Shown here in pieces: positions 27,866 to 37,271 of a DNA stretch of 64,000 bases. The stretch is from Catenovulum sp052056295 (GTDB taxonomy: Bacteria; Pseudomonadota; Gammaproteobacteria; Enterobacterales; Alteromonadaceae), in contig NZ_CP182493.1 in the NCBI RefSeq assembly GCF_052056295.1, positions 620,001-684,000 on the forward strand. The letters run 5' to 3'. A program made the position numbers and the translations under genes. Under the pieces are notes generated by a model, which ran no database searches, had not been told where the DNA came from, and saw only the letters and a list, made by a program, of their open reading frames with translations. Position 1 is the first letter of the stretch; every line of letters starts with the position of its first letter.

Positions 27866-28129
27866 GTATAGCTATCCTATAATTTCAGTTGGTCTAACAA
27901 AATTTTTAAAATTATTGCGCGCATTATACAGGAATTGGTGTATTCGTGCATTCATCAATAATGCCACACGCCATTCACAAAATGTATGACGGATATTAGC
28001 AAAGTCGTATTAATATGACTATATTTATGCTAACGTCAATTTAATTTGTTTAAGTAACAACTATAACGTCAATTAAGTTACACTTATGTTAATCTTTTTA
28101 TTTGCATTTTTTTGTTAGGTAGCCACTTT

Positions 28130-29779
28130 ATGGTTATGCGCAGTAGTTTTTACGCAAAAAAGAAAGTCATGATAGTGGATGATTGCGAGCCAATTCGCTC
28201 GGCCGTAAAAGGTATGTTACAGAAAATAGGTTTTGTGCATATAACCTCGGCCGCTAACGGCAATCAAGCATTGCAAATAGCTACCGACACTCGTTTCGAT
28301 TTTATCCTCGCAGATTTTAACTTAGGTGAAGGCAAAGACGGCTATCAGTTATTTGAAGAGTTAAAACACAAAAAACTCCTCGCCCCTCAAACTTGTTTCT
28401 TTATGATTTCAGCAGAAAACCGTCGTCCATATGTACATGGTTTAGTTGAACTACAGCCAGATGACTTTTTGCTCAAACCTTTTACCTATAAAGGCTTAGA
28501 AATGCGCTTTTCACGCGCACTAGCCAAAAAGGTAGCACTGAATAAGGTTTATCAAGCAATTAATGATGACCAAACCGATGTCGCTGTGGCTGAATGTAAT
28601 ACTTTAATAAAAGAAGACCCCTCTAGCGCATTAATTGCTTTACGTATGAAAGGAGAATTGTTGCTTAAACAAGATAAAGCCGACCGAGCACTTAAGCTAT
28701 ACAGCAACGTTTTAAAAAAACGTGAAGCGAGTTGGGCATTATTGGGCAAAGCCATTGCCACATTAAAAAGTGGCGACTTGGTTGATGCTGAATCTCAACT
28801 TTTTGAGTTGCTCGACCGCGACGATACCAGATTAGAAGCATACGACTGGTTAGGCCGATTAAACATAGTGCGTGAAGATACAGTAACAGCTTTTGAGATG
28901 TTAATGGAAGCGGGTAAAATTTCGCCACGCAACTTATTTAGGCAGCGCGCCATAGCCAACCTAGCAATTGCAAATGGCGAAACCGAAGAAGCAGTACGAG
29001 CCTATTCACGTATTTTAAAAGACAGTCGATTTTCAGTATTTGATACACCAGAAAATTATCTAAATTTCGCCCGTTGTTTGCTCGATTTAAGTAACGACTC
29101 AAACAAACTTGAAATTGCCAAACAAATTACTAAGTGTACTGATTTACTAAAGGATATAGACAAACGCTTTTATTCTGAAGCAGTCAGAGCGCAAGAGCTG
29201 GTAATCAAAGCTCGTGTACAAGTGCTTAAGGGCAATATGGAAGATGCACGTAACAATCTTGAAGAAAGTGAAAAACACGACTCCCCCTACGACACAGTAG
29301 ACGACCGCTTAGACAAAGCGAAAGCTTATTTCTCAACCGGTAATTTATCGCGCAGTGATGAAATTATGGAAACGCTAAATGAGGTTGCTGGCCATGATGA
29401 CCTTATTTCAACCACGCTACAGGTTTTGATTAACAAAGAAAAAGCCAGCCATGAAGAATTACGTGAACGTATTCGAGCATTAAATAACGAAGGTTTAGCT
29501 TTATATCAAAAAGCTATGTATCCACAGTCGGTTGAATGTTTTGTTGAAGCCTACCAATATATGCCAAACAACGCGAGTTTGGCACTAAACTTAGTACAAG
29601 CAATTACTAAGGTTGGCACCTTCTTAACTCAAGGGAAAAACCCCAAAGAAATGAAGTCTATGTGCCAAAATTGCGTGAATATCATTGAGCAATCAGACTT
29701 ATCCGAAAACAATATGCGACGATATCACGCTATCAAAGACGAGCTCGTAGCGCTACTTAGCGCCAAAGATATAGCTTAA
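28130..29779 (+). CDS. Response regulator receiver with tetratricopeptide repeats
   Basis: The N-terminal receiver domain (residues about 10-130) has acidic VDDCEP, phospho-accepting Asp near residue 67 in FILADFNLGEGKDG and the Lys of LLKPFTY. It is followed by about 400 residues of helical TPR-like repeats and no DNA-binding or enzymatic output domain. It is thus likely a phosphorylation-controlled protein-protein adaptor. I took the ATG at 28130; a TTG at 28112 adds six residues without clear support. Its 3' end overlaps the convergent small membrane gene by 27 bp. No partner kinase lies next to it. The pathway is unknown. Confidence 0.85.
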   Translation: MVMRSSFYAKKKVMIVDDCEPIRSAVKGMLQKIGFVHITSAANGNQALQIATDTRFDFILADFNLGEGKDGYQLFEELKHKKLLAPQTCFFMISAENRRPYVHGLVELQPDDFLLKPFTYKGLEMRFSRALAKKVALNKVYQAINDDQTDVAVAECNTLIKEDPSSALIALRMKGELLLKQDKADRALKLYSNVLKKREASWALLGKAIATLKSGDLVDAESQLFELLDRDDTRLEAYDWLGRLNIVREDTVTAFEMLMEAGKISPRNLFRQRAIANLAIANGETEEAVRAYSRILKDSRFSVFDTPENYLNFARCLLDLSNDSNKLEIAKQITKCTDLLKDIDKRFYSEAVRAQELVIKARVQVLKGNMEDARNNLEESEKHDSPYDTVDDRLDKAKAYFSTGNLSRSDEIMETLNEVAGHDDLISTTLQVLINKEKASHEELRERIRALNNEGLALYQKAMYPQSVECFVEAYQYMPNNASLALNLVQAITKVGTFLTQGKNPKEMKSMCQNCVNIIEQSDLSENNMRRYHAIKDELVALLSAKDIA

Positions 29780-30154
29780 TCCTATTACAGCCAATAACAC
29801 TATATACGGATACATAACTGTTGGTTTTAGCGAGTTACATAAATAAGCTTTAACTAACCCAAAAACACCGGGGCGCTGCTTTTGCCATTCAGTATTAAAT
29901 GCAGGTGCACAAGGATTTTGTTCAATTTGTAATAAACGTACTTCAAAACGTGATTGAAAGGTTTTCCAAATACCATCTTGCAACCACAAGATAGCGACAA
30001 CAGCCAGCAACAAACACACTTGCATATTCGTGATTAAACCAACAAAGGTTAAAATCACAGCTAACAGTTTGATCGCCAGCGAGCCAAACTCATATTTATC
30101 GTAAGCTTGTTGTAATGTTTGCCATTCAATATAGTTTTGCGGTGTTTTATCCAT
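29753..30154 (-). CDS. Small inner-membrane protein of unknown function
   Basis: A 133-residue protein with an amphipathic N-terminus and three probable membrane helices at about residues 27-43, 45-60 and 112-130. The loop between helices 2 and 3 is charged and carries Trp/Gln-rich segments (WLQDGIWKTFQSRFEVR). I do not recognise the family. The gene overlaps the end of the REC-TPR gene on the opposite strand by 27 bp, beyond a simple stop-codon overlap, which argues for a fixed convergent arrangement rather than a spurious frame. Confidence 0.65.
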   Translation of the reverse strand: MDKTPQNYIEWQTLQQAYDKYEFGSLAIKLLAVILTFVGLITNMQVCLLLAVVAILWLQDGIWKTFQSRFEVRLLQIEQNPCAPAFNTEWQKQRPGVFGLVKAYLCNSLKPTVMYPYIVLLAVIGLSYIFGAK

Positions 30155-30345
30155 TTAAATTTCCAAACTTTTTATAAAACTTAATTTCTATTTAACAATT
30201 TTTCTTAGAGCAAATAAGCAACAGACCACAGCGATTGACGTTGTTAATTTTAGGGTGAAATTTTTTCTTAGAACAAGGCAAATTTGTGCGTCAATAGCTT
30301 GTCTATTGCAAACAAGTTTAACGCAGTTATAAGGTAAAATAGCCG

Positions 30346-31056
30346 CTAAAATGCGATATGACGGCCACCGTCTAGTTTCAGCTGGCGTCCCGTCATATAG
30401 TTACTTTTGAGTATAAAACTCACAGCCTCAACAATTTCTTGCGCGCCTGGCTCAATGCCTAGTACTGATTTCTTCAATGTTTTTGCTCTATATGCGTCAT
30501 CATCGTCTTGATTAAACATTAAAAGCGATGGTGCAATGGTATTTACTTTAACCTTAGGTGCAAATTTTTTCGCAAACGACAAAGTTAAATTATCTAGCGC
30601 AGCTTTACTTGCACAATAAGCGATATGCTTGTCACTACCCTTCTCTACCGTGTAGTCAGTAATATGGATAATATCTGCAATTTCTTCACAAGCAGACAAT
30701 TTTTCAGCAAGAGATAAATTAATCAAATAAGGTGCTTCAACATGAATTTGCATCATGTACTTTAATAGTTCAGCGTCAATTCTGCCTTGCTCTGCACACC
30801 AGTCACTGGCATTGTGCACAATAGCTCGCACGCTAGCCACATTTTCTTGTACCCAAGCAATAAAATCATCAACGCCTTGGGTAGATGAAAAATCAGCTTG
30901 GACACAGCTAACACCTTTTTCTTGCAGTTGTGTAACACCAACTCGTTCACTTCTATATGTCGCGACAACATTAAAACCTGAAGCTTGCAAATGCAAAGCG
31001 AGTGCTAATCCAACTCTTTGTGCAGCGCCGGTAATAATTACTGCGTTTTCTATCAC
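30346..31056 (-). CDS. folM: Dihydromonapterin/dihydrofolate reductase FolM (short-chain dehydrogenase)
   Basis: An NADPH-dependent short-chain dehydrogenase/reductase of 236 residues that reduces dihydromonapterin, with weak dihydrofolate reductase activity. The cofactor motif is ITGAAQRVGLALA (Gly-rich loop at residues 9-15), the NAS strand end is VHNASDW, and the catalytic Tyr-x-x-x-Lys is in AYCASKAALDN near residue 150. The TDYTVEKGSDKHIAY segment is characteristic of FolM rather than FabG-type enzymes. It is transcribed divergently from rimO, with a 105-bp shared promoter region. Confidence 0.88.
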   Translation of the reverse strand: MIENAVIITGAAQRVGLALALHLQASGFNVVATYRSERVGVTQLQEKGVSCVQADFSSTQGVDDFIAWVQENVASVRAIVHNASDWCAEQGRIDAELLKYMMQIHVEAPYLINLSLAEKLSACEEIADIIHITDYTVEKGSDKHIAYCASKAALDNLTLSFAKKFAPKVKVNTIAPSLLMFNQDDDDAYRAKTLKKSVLGIEPGAQEIVEAVSFILKSNYMTGRQLKLDGGRHIAF

Positions 31057-31161
31057 TTTTTACCTCTATCATGCACTAAGCTTTCAGTGCCATATTATAA
31101 TTAATCTGCTATTATTCGCGCCCCAAAATCAGCTTGTTTTAATGCCAACGGTGAGGTCTTT

Positions 31162-32580
31162 ATGTCTGTTAATCAATTTGATCCAAAACAAACCACTACG
31201 TTAGATGCCCCTAAAAAGGTTTTAGCGGATCAGTCTAATGCAAGCGTTAATCTTGCAAAAGATACCACAGGCAATAAAAAAGTGGGCTTTGTTAGCCTTG
31301 GTTGCCCAAAAAACTTAGTTGATTCTGAACGTATTTTAACCCAACTTCGCACCGAAGGTTATGAAGTGGTGCCAAGTTATCACGATGCAGGCATAGTCAT
31401 TGTAAATACCTGTGGTTTTATCGACTCAGCTGTACAAGAGTCACTTGATACCATTGGTGAAGCTTTACAAGAAAATGGCAAGGTGTTGGTAACTGGCTGT
31501 TTAGGTGCAAAAGAAGACGAAATAAAAGAAGTTTACCCAAATGTATTGGGGATCACTGGCCCACACGCATACGAAAATGTAATGGAACAAGTGCATACCC
31601 ATTTACCAAAACCAGGCCAAGTACCCTTTGCCGCACAAGTGCCAGATACGGGCGTTAAATTAACCCCAAAACATTATGCGTATTTAAAAATATCTGAAGG
31701 CTGTAATCACAGATGTAGCTTCTGCATTATTCCGTCGATGCGTGGTGATTTAGACTCGCGCGCTATTGGTGAAGTTTTAAGCGAAGCTCAAAGGCTTAAA
31801 GCTGCAGGCGTGAAAGAGTTGTTAGTCATTTCGCAAGATACCTCAGCCTATGGCGTAGACCGCAAAAACAAAACAGAGTTTTTCGACGGCATGCCAATTA
31901 AGAGTAATTTTAAAACCTTGTGCCAACAGTTAAGCAAAATGGGCATTTGGGTACGTTTGCATTATGTGTATCCATACCCGCATGTTGATGAAATTGTGCC
32001 ATTAATGGCGCAAGGTGCTTTGTTGCCTTATTTAGACATTCCATTCCAGCATGCCAGCAAACGTATTTTAAAATTAATGAAGCGCCCAGGTAATGTAGAT
32101 AAAACCTTAGAGCGTATTCAAAAATGGCGTGAGCTTTGTCCTGAATTAGTTATTCGTTCTACCTTTATTGTTGGTTTTCCGGGTGAAACCGAAGAAGAAT
32201 TTGAAGAGTTATTAGACTTTTTACAAGCGGCTAAATTAGACAGAGTTGGTTGTTTTAAATACTCACCTGTCGAAGGTGCAACTGCGAATGATTTACCCGA
32301 TCATGTACCTGAAGATGTTAAAGAAGAACGTTTCCACCGTTTTATGCAATTACAGCAACAAATCAGTGAAGAACGCTTAGCCACCCGTGTTGGTAAAACT
32401 TACCAAATTTTAATTGATGAAGTAGACGAAGAAGGCGCAATTGGCCGTTGTTTTGCCGATGCACCAGAAATTGACGGCGTGGTTTATTTAAATGACGAAA
32501 CCAAACATAAACCGGGAGATCTTGTTGAAGCGAAAATTATCGCCTCTGACGAATACGATTTATGGGCGGAATCAATTTAA
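31162..32580 (+). CDS. rimO: Ribosomal protein S12 methylthiotransferase RimO
   Basis: A radical-SAM methylthiotransferase that modifies Asp89 of ribosomal protein S12. Three domains are visible: N-terminal UPF0004 (VGFVSLGCPKNLVDSER, NTCGFIDSA, TGCLGAKE, holding the auxiliary-cluster Cys), a radical-SAM core with CNHRCSFC near residue 183, and a C-terminal TRAM domain ending in YDLWAES. The 472-residue length exceeds E. coli RimO because of an extra N-terminal leader of about 38 polar residues before VGFVSLGCPK. GTGAGG upstream of the ATG supports the longer start. Confidence 0.95.
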   Translation: MSVNQFDPKQTTTLDAPKKVLADQSNASVNLAKDTTGNKKVGFVSLGCPKNLVDSERILTQLRTEGYEVVPSYHDAGIVIVNTCGFIDSAVQESLDTIGEALQENGKVLVTGCLGAKEDEIKEVYPNVLGITGPHAYENVMEQVHTHLPKPGQVPFAAQVPDTGVKLTPKHYAYLKISEGCNHRCSFCIIPSMRGDLDSRAIGEVLSEAQRLKAAGVKELLVISQDTSAYGVDRKNKTEFFDGMPIKSNFKTLCQQLSKMGIWVRLHYVYPYPHVDEIVPLMAQGALLPYLDIPFQHASKRILKLMKRPGNVDKTLERIQKWRELCPELVIRSTFIVGFPGETEEEFEELLDFLQAAKLDRVGCFKYSPVEGATANDLPDHVPEDVKEERFHRFMQLQQQISEERLATRVGKTYQILIDEVDEEGAIGRCFADAPEIDGVVYLNDETKHKPGDLVEAKIIASDEYDLWAESI

Positions 32581-32588
32581 CATCATTG

Positions 32589-32613
32589 AAGCGCGAATAA
32601 ATTGTTCGCGCTT
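32589..32613 (+). terminator. Terminator-like hairpin after rimO
   Basis: AAGCGCGAA / TTCGCGCTT, a 9-bp perfect stem with a 7-nt loop, starts 8 bp after the rimO stop. The downstream T run is weak. A second small stem, TGGCCG / CGGCCA, follows at 32623-32639. Confidence 0.6.
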
Positions 32614-32755
32614 TGACTTAACTGGCCGAGAAACGGCCACTTGCTTGGAATATTTTTCACAAAAACGCTTCAAGTCTGTCCCTAGATCGCTCACAAAAGA
32701 TATCCCTCTCTTTTGAAGTTTTGTTCAAAACATTTCCAATCAAATAGCCTTGCTA

Positions 32756-33059
32756 ATGGGCTGCTGGAGCACAAGCTCTTTTTCAGCCTGCGATAAAAAA
32801 GCCTGACAAAGCACACTCACATGCTAATTTTTTTTTGAAATGCACGCTCAAGCCGCAGCTTCAGGTTAAAAATATTGAAGCAATAACTTAGAGCAAAACC
32901 TCTTTTTCATGAGCGAAGAAGAACCGAAGCAATAAAGAAGTCTGATAAAGCATACTTGAATGCTAATTTTCTAAAACTTCACAAGAAAGGGATTTCTTGT
33001 GCGAGCGGCCCAAGGACGGGTTTAAAGCGATTTTAGAAAATTATGCTTCAAGTGTGCTT
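32756..33059. repeat. Intergenic degenerate direct repeat plus long inverted repeat
   Basis: The 514-bp gap between rimO and rnd has no supportable gene. It holds two diverged direct copies of a roughly 70-80-bp unit, about 32767-32836 and about 32890-32970. Both contain GAGC..CTCTTTTTCA, then AAGxCTGAxAAAGCAxACT, then ATGCTAATTTT. The second copy opens an inverted repeat: AAGCATACTTGAATGC... at 32948-32977 pairs with ...GCTTCAAGTGTGCTT at 33029-33059 over about 25 of 30 positions, around a 51-bp loop. The loop contains a smaller GAAAGGGATTTC-type palindrome. It could be a decayed MITE-like element or a structured RNA; I cannot tell which. Confidence 0.6.
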
Positions 33060-33093
33060 AATTGCACCACACTCTAAGAGTACACATCAAAAA

Positions 33094-34215
33094 TCACTCA
33101 GAAATAGCAGTTTTAAAAGCCTCAGCTAATAACGCCCCACGCCACCCCAAAGTTACATCAGGCTCAACATCACGGCTCCACTCAGTCACCTGCCAATGAT
33201 AACCAATGAATTGATTAATCAAACGCTTAGGTGCAAGCAACTCAACACTAATGTTCTGACCTTCGGCGACATCCGCTGCAAGGTTTTTAAGCTTGCTATA
33301 AATTTTCTTATAACCAGAAATTTCCGCAACACGTTTAATTTTTGCGGGGCACGCTTCTTCAGGTACAGCTTTGCCCGCTTCAATACAAGCTAGCATAGCT
33401 TTGCCGTGACGTTTAATTTCCATCGGATGAATACCCGGAATATTAAACATGCTTTTAAAACTACCAGGTCTGCGCTGGCATAAAGTAACAATACTGCGCT
33501 CGTGCACGACAAAATTAAGCGCTAAGTTTTTTTCAACCGCATAATTAAAACGCCATTCAATCAACTTAGCCAAAATCGCCAATTCTCGAGGAGTTAACTC
33601 CCAAGCGCTTTTAACATCACGCCAAGCAAGTGTAGGATCAACCTCTTGAGTACGTTTACTAATTAAGCCTGTTACCTCTTGCTCAACATAATCAAGCATA
33701 TTGATATCCACTAGCTTTTGCATTTGGATATCAAAAATCGGCAGTAAATAGCGTACATCGTCAGCCGCGTAATCAAGCTGTTGCGGGCTTAGTGGGCGTT
33801 TTAACCAGTTGGTACGGGCATGTCCTTTATCTAATTCAACACCTTGATATTGAGCGACCATAGCCCCTAAACCAATTGAAGCATTGTCGCTAATAAATGC
33901 GTGGGCTATTTGAGTGTCAAAAAAAGCGGTTGGTGTTGCCTTTAATCCAACTTTTAATACTTCGATATCTTCACCGCATGAATGAATTACTTTAATCACA
34001 TCTGGCGATTCAACCAATTGTTTAAGTGGCGACAAATCATCAAGTGCTAGTGGATCAATTAAATATACATTGTCTCGGTCTGCTATCTGTACTAATCCCA
34101 AAGCAGGGTAAAAGGTGCGCTCTCTAACAAACTCAGTATCAAGTGCAATAACAGGTTGTTGCAGCAAGTTGCTGCAACACAGTTCTAATTCGGTTTGGCT
34201 GGTAATAAACTGCAC
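33094..34215 (-). CDS. rnd: Ribonuclease D
   Basis: A 3'-5' exoribonuclease that trims tRNA precursors. The 373-residue protein has an N-terminal DEDD exonuclease domain with DTEFVRERTFYP (exo I, residues about 26-37), IHSCGEDIEVL (exo II) and LDYAADDVRYLLPIFD (exo III, Tyr form). An HRDC domain follows, centred near residues 210-290. Length and motifs fit E. coli RNase D. It is followed leftward by the repeat-bearing gap and preceded by yejK with a 21-bp gap, so the two may share a transcript. Confidence 0.94.
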   Translation of the reverse strand: MQFITSQTELELCCSNLLQQPVIALDTEFVRERTFYPALGLVQIADRDNVYLIDPLALDDLSPLKQLVESPDVIKVIHSCGEDIEVLKVGLKATPTAFFDTQIAHAFISDNASIGLGAMVAQYQGVELDKGHARTNWLKRPLSPQQLDYAADDVRYLLPIFDIQMQKLVDINMLDYVEQEVTGLISKRTQEVDPTLAWRDVKSAWELTPRELAILAKLIEWRFNYAVEKNLALNFVVHERSIVTLCQRRPGSFKSMFNIPGIHPMEIKRHGKAMLACIEAGKAVPEEACPAKIKRVAEISGYKKIYSKLKNLAADVAEGQNISVELLAPKRLINQFIGYHWQVTEWSRDVEPDVTLGWRGALLAEAFKTAISE

Positions 34216-34236
34216 TGGTTATGAATATCCTTGTGT

Positions 34237-35229
34237 TTAATTCGCTTTTAACGCTTTTTTCAATGCATCTAATAAATTCGGCGGAATTTTATTAAAAGTT
34301 AAAGTTTGTGCTTGCGCATCAAATTCAACTTTTTCACCTAATAATTCGCGATCAAACGAAATACTCATGCCACCACCTTGGCCGAAAAATTTCTGCATAC
34401 CTTTAGTTGCTGAAGCATATACAGGGCATTCTTCGCTAAAGTCATCCGCTTGTGCAGCCGAATCATAAAAGCCGGCAATACCAGTTTTTTCTTCAATTTC
34501 TTGCGACAGGTTTTTCACTTGCATAAATTCGCCGCTTTGAGCGGCCATTTTCATTGCTTCAACCGAAACATCACGAATCGCTTGGCTTTTTTCATTGTCA
34601 GTTGAGTTGTCTTCAATAAATTTTTCAACACTTTCAACGAGCTTTTGTGTCGCGTCTTTTGCATTCATTTTTTCTTCAATAGCAAAAGCTTCTGCCATAA
34701 AGTCGCCAATTTTGCGCCCTACTCGACCTTTAATATAACCAATTGAGCGTGGTGAATCAGGGTTAATAGATAGTTCACTTAAATCAATTTGCAAAGCCAG
34801 CGAAATATTGGCTATATCCAAATATTGTGAGCGCTGTGGGTTTATTGCTTCACTTAACTGTACCGACTCTTTCACCCCTAACATAGTGGCGAGAATATAT
34901 TGCGTAGCTAAATGCTGATAATGCGCAATTACTAAGATAGTTTCTGCGGGTAAAGTTTCAGGCGTTAACCCTTCTAACATACGCTCTGCAACATTATCAG
35001 CAATTTGTTGCATATCTTCGCCAGCTTTAATTTGCGCAAATACAGCTGAATCAGCCGCGAAACTACAATATTGTTTTTGACCTTTTTTAGTAAACGACTG
35101 ATGAATTTCACCAGCTAAAAAATCGGCATTGTCGCCGCCTACTTGCGTACAAGTATCCAATTGAAGAGAGAGTTTGTCGTCTTTTAAGCGATAACGATTA
35201 AAGTATAAAGTTGCTTTGGTAACTACCAT
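34237..35229 (-). CDS. yejK: Nucleoid-associated protein YejK (NdpA)
   Basis: A cytosolic nucleoid-associated protein of 330 residues, typical for the NdpA family. The family core is visible: ILVIAHYQHLATQYILATML (about residues 100-119), the Ser/Pro-rich SINPDSPRSIGYIKGRVGRKIGDF segment (read as two parts) and the C-terminal SFDRELLGEKVEFD. It is transcribed away from yejL and yejM, the order seen in E. coli and relatives. rnd follows after 21 bp. Start at the ATG in MVVTKATLYF. Confidence 0.93.
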   Translation of the reverse strand: MVVTKATLYFNRYRLKDDKLSLQLDTCTQVGGDNADFLAGEIHQSFTKKGQKQYCSFAADSAVFAQIKAGEDMQQIADNVAERMLEGLTPETLPAETILVIAHYQHLATQYILATMLGVKESVQLSEAINPQRSQYLDIANISLALQIDLSELSINPDSPRSIGYIKGRVGRKIGDFMAEAFAIEEKMNAKDATQKLVESVEKFIEDNSTDNEKSQAIRDVSVEAMKMAAQSGEFMQVKNLSQEIEEKTGIAGFYDSAAQADDFSEECPVYASATKGMQKFFGQGGGMSISFDRELLGEKVEFDAQAQTLTFNKIPPNLLDALKKALKAN

Positions 35230-35359
35230 AAATGCTCGTTGTTTGTAATTTTTACCAGTTTACTGCGGCATAATTTTATACCAGTGGTATAATTGCGCCG
35301 TCTGCCGATTTTGGCATTGTATCATGGGTTACCCCGCAGTTAAGAGATTTTCAAATTTT

Positions 35360-35575
35360 ATGGCGCAAACTAGCAAATTTTCAGATCAAGATTTAGACCG
35401 AGTTGTATCAGCATTAAAAATAGCTTTATCAGCACAAAAAGCTCCGGCTAACTTATCTTTAGTGGCACTCGGTACTTTAGTTAGTGAAGTAATTGATAAT
35501 AATTTTCCACAAGACAAACAAAAAGCCATAGCTGAAAACTTTGCTAAAGCACTGCAGGATTCAATTAAGGACTAA
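35360..35575 (+). CDS. yejL: YejL/UPF0352 family small protein
   Basis: A 71-residue protein when started at the ATG at 35360, matching the usual length of the UPF0352 family; an upstream in-frame ATG at 35324 would add 12 non-family residues. Conserved features are APANLSLVALGTLVSEVI and the C-terminal AIAENFAKALQDSI. The function is unknown in the family. The gene lies between yejK (divergent) and the yejM-like gene, which starts 7 bp after its stop, as in the E. coli yejKLM block. Confidence 0.88.
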   Translation: MAQTSKFSDQDLDRVVSALKIALSAQKAPANLSLVALGTLVSEVIDNNFPQDKQKAIAENFAKALQDSIKD

Positions 35576-35582
35576 TTGATTA

Positions 35583-37112
35583 ATGTTTTTAAACAATCAG
35601 AATCAACAGAGATCCCATTTATATTCTTGGGGTAACTGGTTTAGTTTAACCAATATGTTGGTTGGACTATTTTTATTTACCATCTATTGGTTTGCTGATC
35701 CTATGCCGCAGAGCATTATTGGCAAACTCTATATGTTGATGTATTCGATAGGCCACGCCGGTTTTCTATTCTTTCTTGGTTATTTGATATTTGTTTTTCC
35801 AGTAACCGCGTTAAACAAACCCAATATAGCCAAACCTTGGGCATCTTTTGTTGCGGCGTTAGGCATCACCTTTTTGTTTATAGATGCACTGATTTATTCA
35901 GCTTACGGCTACCACCTTAACTTTTTATCGCTCGACTACATTCAAAACGACTTTCAACTGCTAACCCAAAGCCTACCAACTGGCTTTAAAGTAGCGATAT
36001 TTTTAGTGTTTATGGCAGTTTTTGCAGTTGAGTTGGTTTTAGCCAACGCACTGTGGCGCAATTTAGATAAGTATCGCCAGATACTGCTTAAAATTAAGTT
36101 ATTACCTGTGGTGGTAACTTGTTTTGTTATCGGCCATATCGCGCATATTTGGGCCGATTTAAGCTTATATAAACCGATAACTCGACAAGATAATCAACTG
36201 CCGCTATCGCACCCAATGACGGCTAAAACCATGTTAAGTCAGTCAGGTTTGTTTGATATAGACGAATACCAAACCAAAAAACAACTAACTTTCGACTTAT
36301 CGAGCTACAAAGTAGATATCCCTAACTTTCAATTTAGCTGTTTTAGTCCAACAACTAATTTCACAGTAACATTGTTAGAAAGTGACAAGTTAACAGTTGA
36401 ACAGATCAGCCAATACATTCAACAACTAGATGCAGGTTTTGCCGCCAGCCAACATTGGTCACCTCTGACTAGCCAAGATAGTTTGTTTGAAATTATTAGT
36501 GGTATGCCAGCCATTTACCAAGACCAGTTTAACCAAATGCCCAATGTATTGGATTCAGCGTTATTATCTACCGGGGTAAATAGCCAGTTTATTAATTTAC
36601 CGTCGGATACACGCAAATGGTCAAGCAACTTTGCATCAGCCAACCGGGTTAGTAGTTTTACCGCCCAGTTTTCGTATTACAAGGTGAACAAAGAATCTGA
36701 ACTTGCCGCGATTGCCAGCAAAGCCAAACAGCAAATTATTATTGTACAGGCCGGTGAAAGCCATGAATATGGTGCAATGCTGGTTAAAGGTGAATTAGTT
36801 CAGTTACCTACAATCACCTCAAATTTTGATGTATTACCGACTCTACTCGAAGGCTGGTTAGGCTGTTCTTTCCAACAAAGTTACGGCAAATTTGGCCAAA
36901 ATGTATTTTCAGTACCACGCCAAAACAATTGGTTAGTCAGTGCTGATAACGAACATATTTACGTTTGGCACCAAGACGTTTTAACCAAAATTGATAGCGA
37001 CGCCAATATGCAAAGTGTGCAAATGGTTAGCCAACAAATTGCGCAACCACCAGTGAATGCAACGCTTGCACGTGCGATTCAATTTTTAAAACGCAATTTG
37101 GTTGAGAAATAA
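35583..37112 (+). CDS. yejM: YejM/PbgA-like inner-membrane protein with reduced sulfatase-type domain
   Basis: A homologue of E. coli YejM (PbgA/LapC), the essential inner-membrane protein that controls LpxC turnover and lipopolysaccharide balance. The N-terminal five-helix DUF3413-type part is recognisable (YSWGNWFSLTNMLVGLFLFTIYW, HAGFLFFLGYLIFVFP, helices up to about residue 195, with HIAHIWADL). At 509 residues it is about 75 shorter than the E. coli protein. The periplasmic sulfatase-like part lacks the usual opening motif (PNxLxxxxDxLRxD) and is hard to align, so this domain looks eroded or strongly diverged. Context (yejK-yejL-yejM) supports the identity. Confidence 0.82.
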   Translation: MFLNNQNQQRSHLYSWGNWFSLTNMLVGLFLFTIYWFADPMPQSIIGKLYMLMYSIGHAGFLFFLGYLIFVFPVTALNKPNIAKPWASFVAALGITFLFIDALIYSAYGYHLNFLSLDYIQNDFQLLTQSLPTGFKVAIFLVFMAVFAVELVLANALWRNLDKYRQILLKIKLLPVVVTCFVIGHIAHIWADLSLYKPITRQDNQLPLSHPMTAKTMLSQSGLFDIDEYQTKKQLTFDLSSYKVDIPNFQFSCFSPTTNFTVTLLESDKLTVEQISQYIQQLDAGFAASQHWSPLTSQDSLFEIISGMPAIYQDQFNQMPNVLDSALLSTGVNSQFINLPSDTRKWSSNFASANRVSSFTAQFSYYKVNKESELAAIASKAKQQIIIVQAGESHEYGAMLVKGELVQLPTITSNFDVLPTLLEGWLGCSFQQSYGKFGQNVFSVPRQNNWLVSADNEHIYVWHQDVLTKIDSDANMQSVQMVSQQIAQPPVNATLARAIQFLKRNLVEK

Positions 37113-37144
37113 CCAACAATTTAAATAACTTATTTAAATTTAGT

Positions 37145-37187
37145 GCCGACTATTGCAATCAAATTACATTTGATTAATATGGTCGGC
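37145..37187 (+). other. Stem-loop just upstream of tRNA-Pro
   Basis: GCCGAC pairs with GTCGGC around an inner AATCAAA-TTACA-TTTGATT stem. It follows the yejM gene by about 30 bp and precedes the tRNA by 6 bp, so it could end the yejM transcript or guide tRNA processing. GGTCGG is repeated on both sides of the tRNA 5' end. Confidence 0.45.
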
Positions 37188-37193
37188 CTCGGT

Positions 37194-37270
37194 CGGATTG
37201 TAGCGCAGCCTGGTAGCGCACTGTCATGGGGTGTCAGGGGTCGGAGGTTCGAATCCTCTCAATCCGACCA
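37194..37270 (+). tRNA. tRNA-Pro(GGG)
   Basis: A 77-nt cloverleaf with acceptor arms CGGATTG / CAATCCG and an encoded CCA end. The D-arm is GCGCAGCCTGGTAGCGC, the anticodon loop is ATGGGGT (anticodon GGG) and the T-arm is GGAGGTTCGAATCCTC. The anticodon stem has the same U-U mismatch known from E. coli proL. The convergent RND transporter gene ends one base after it. Confidence 0.96.
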
Positions 37271-37271
37271 A

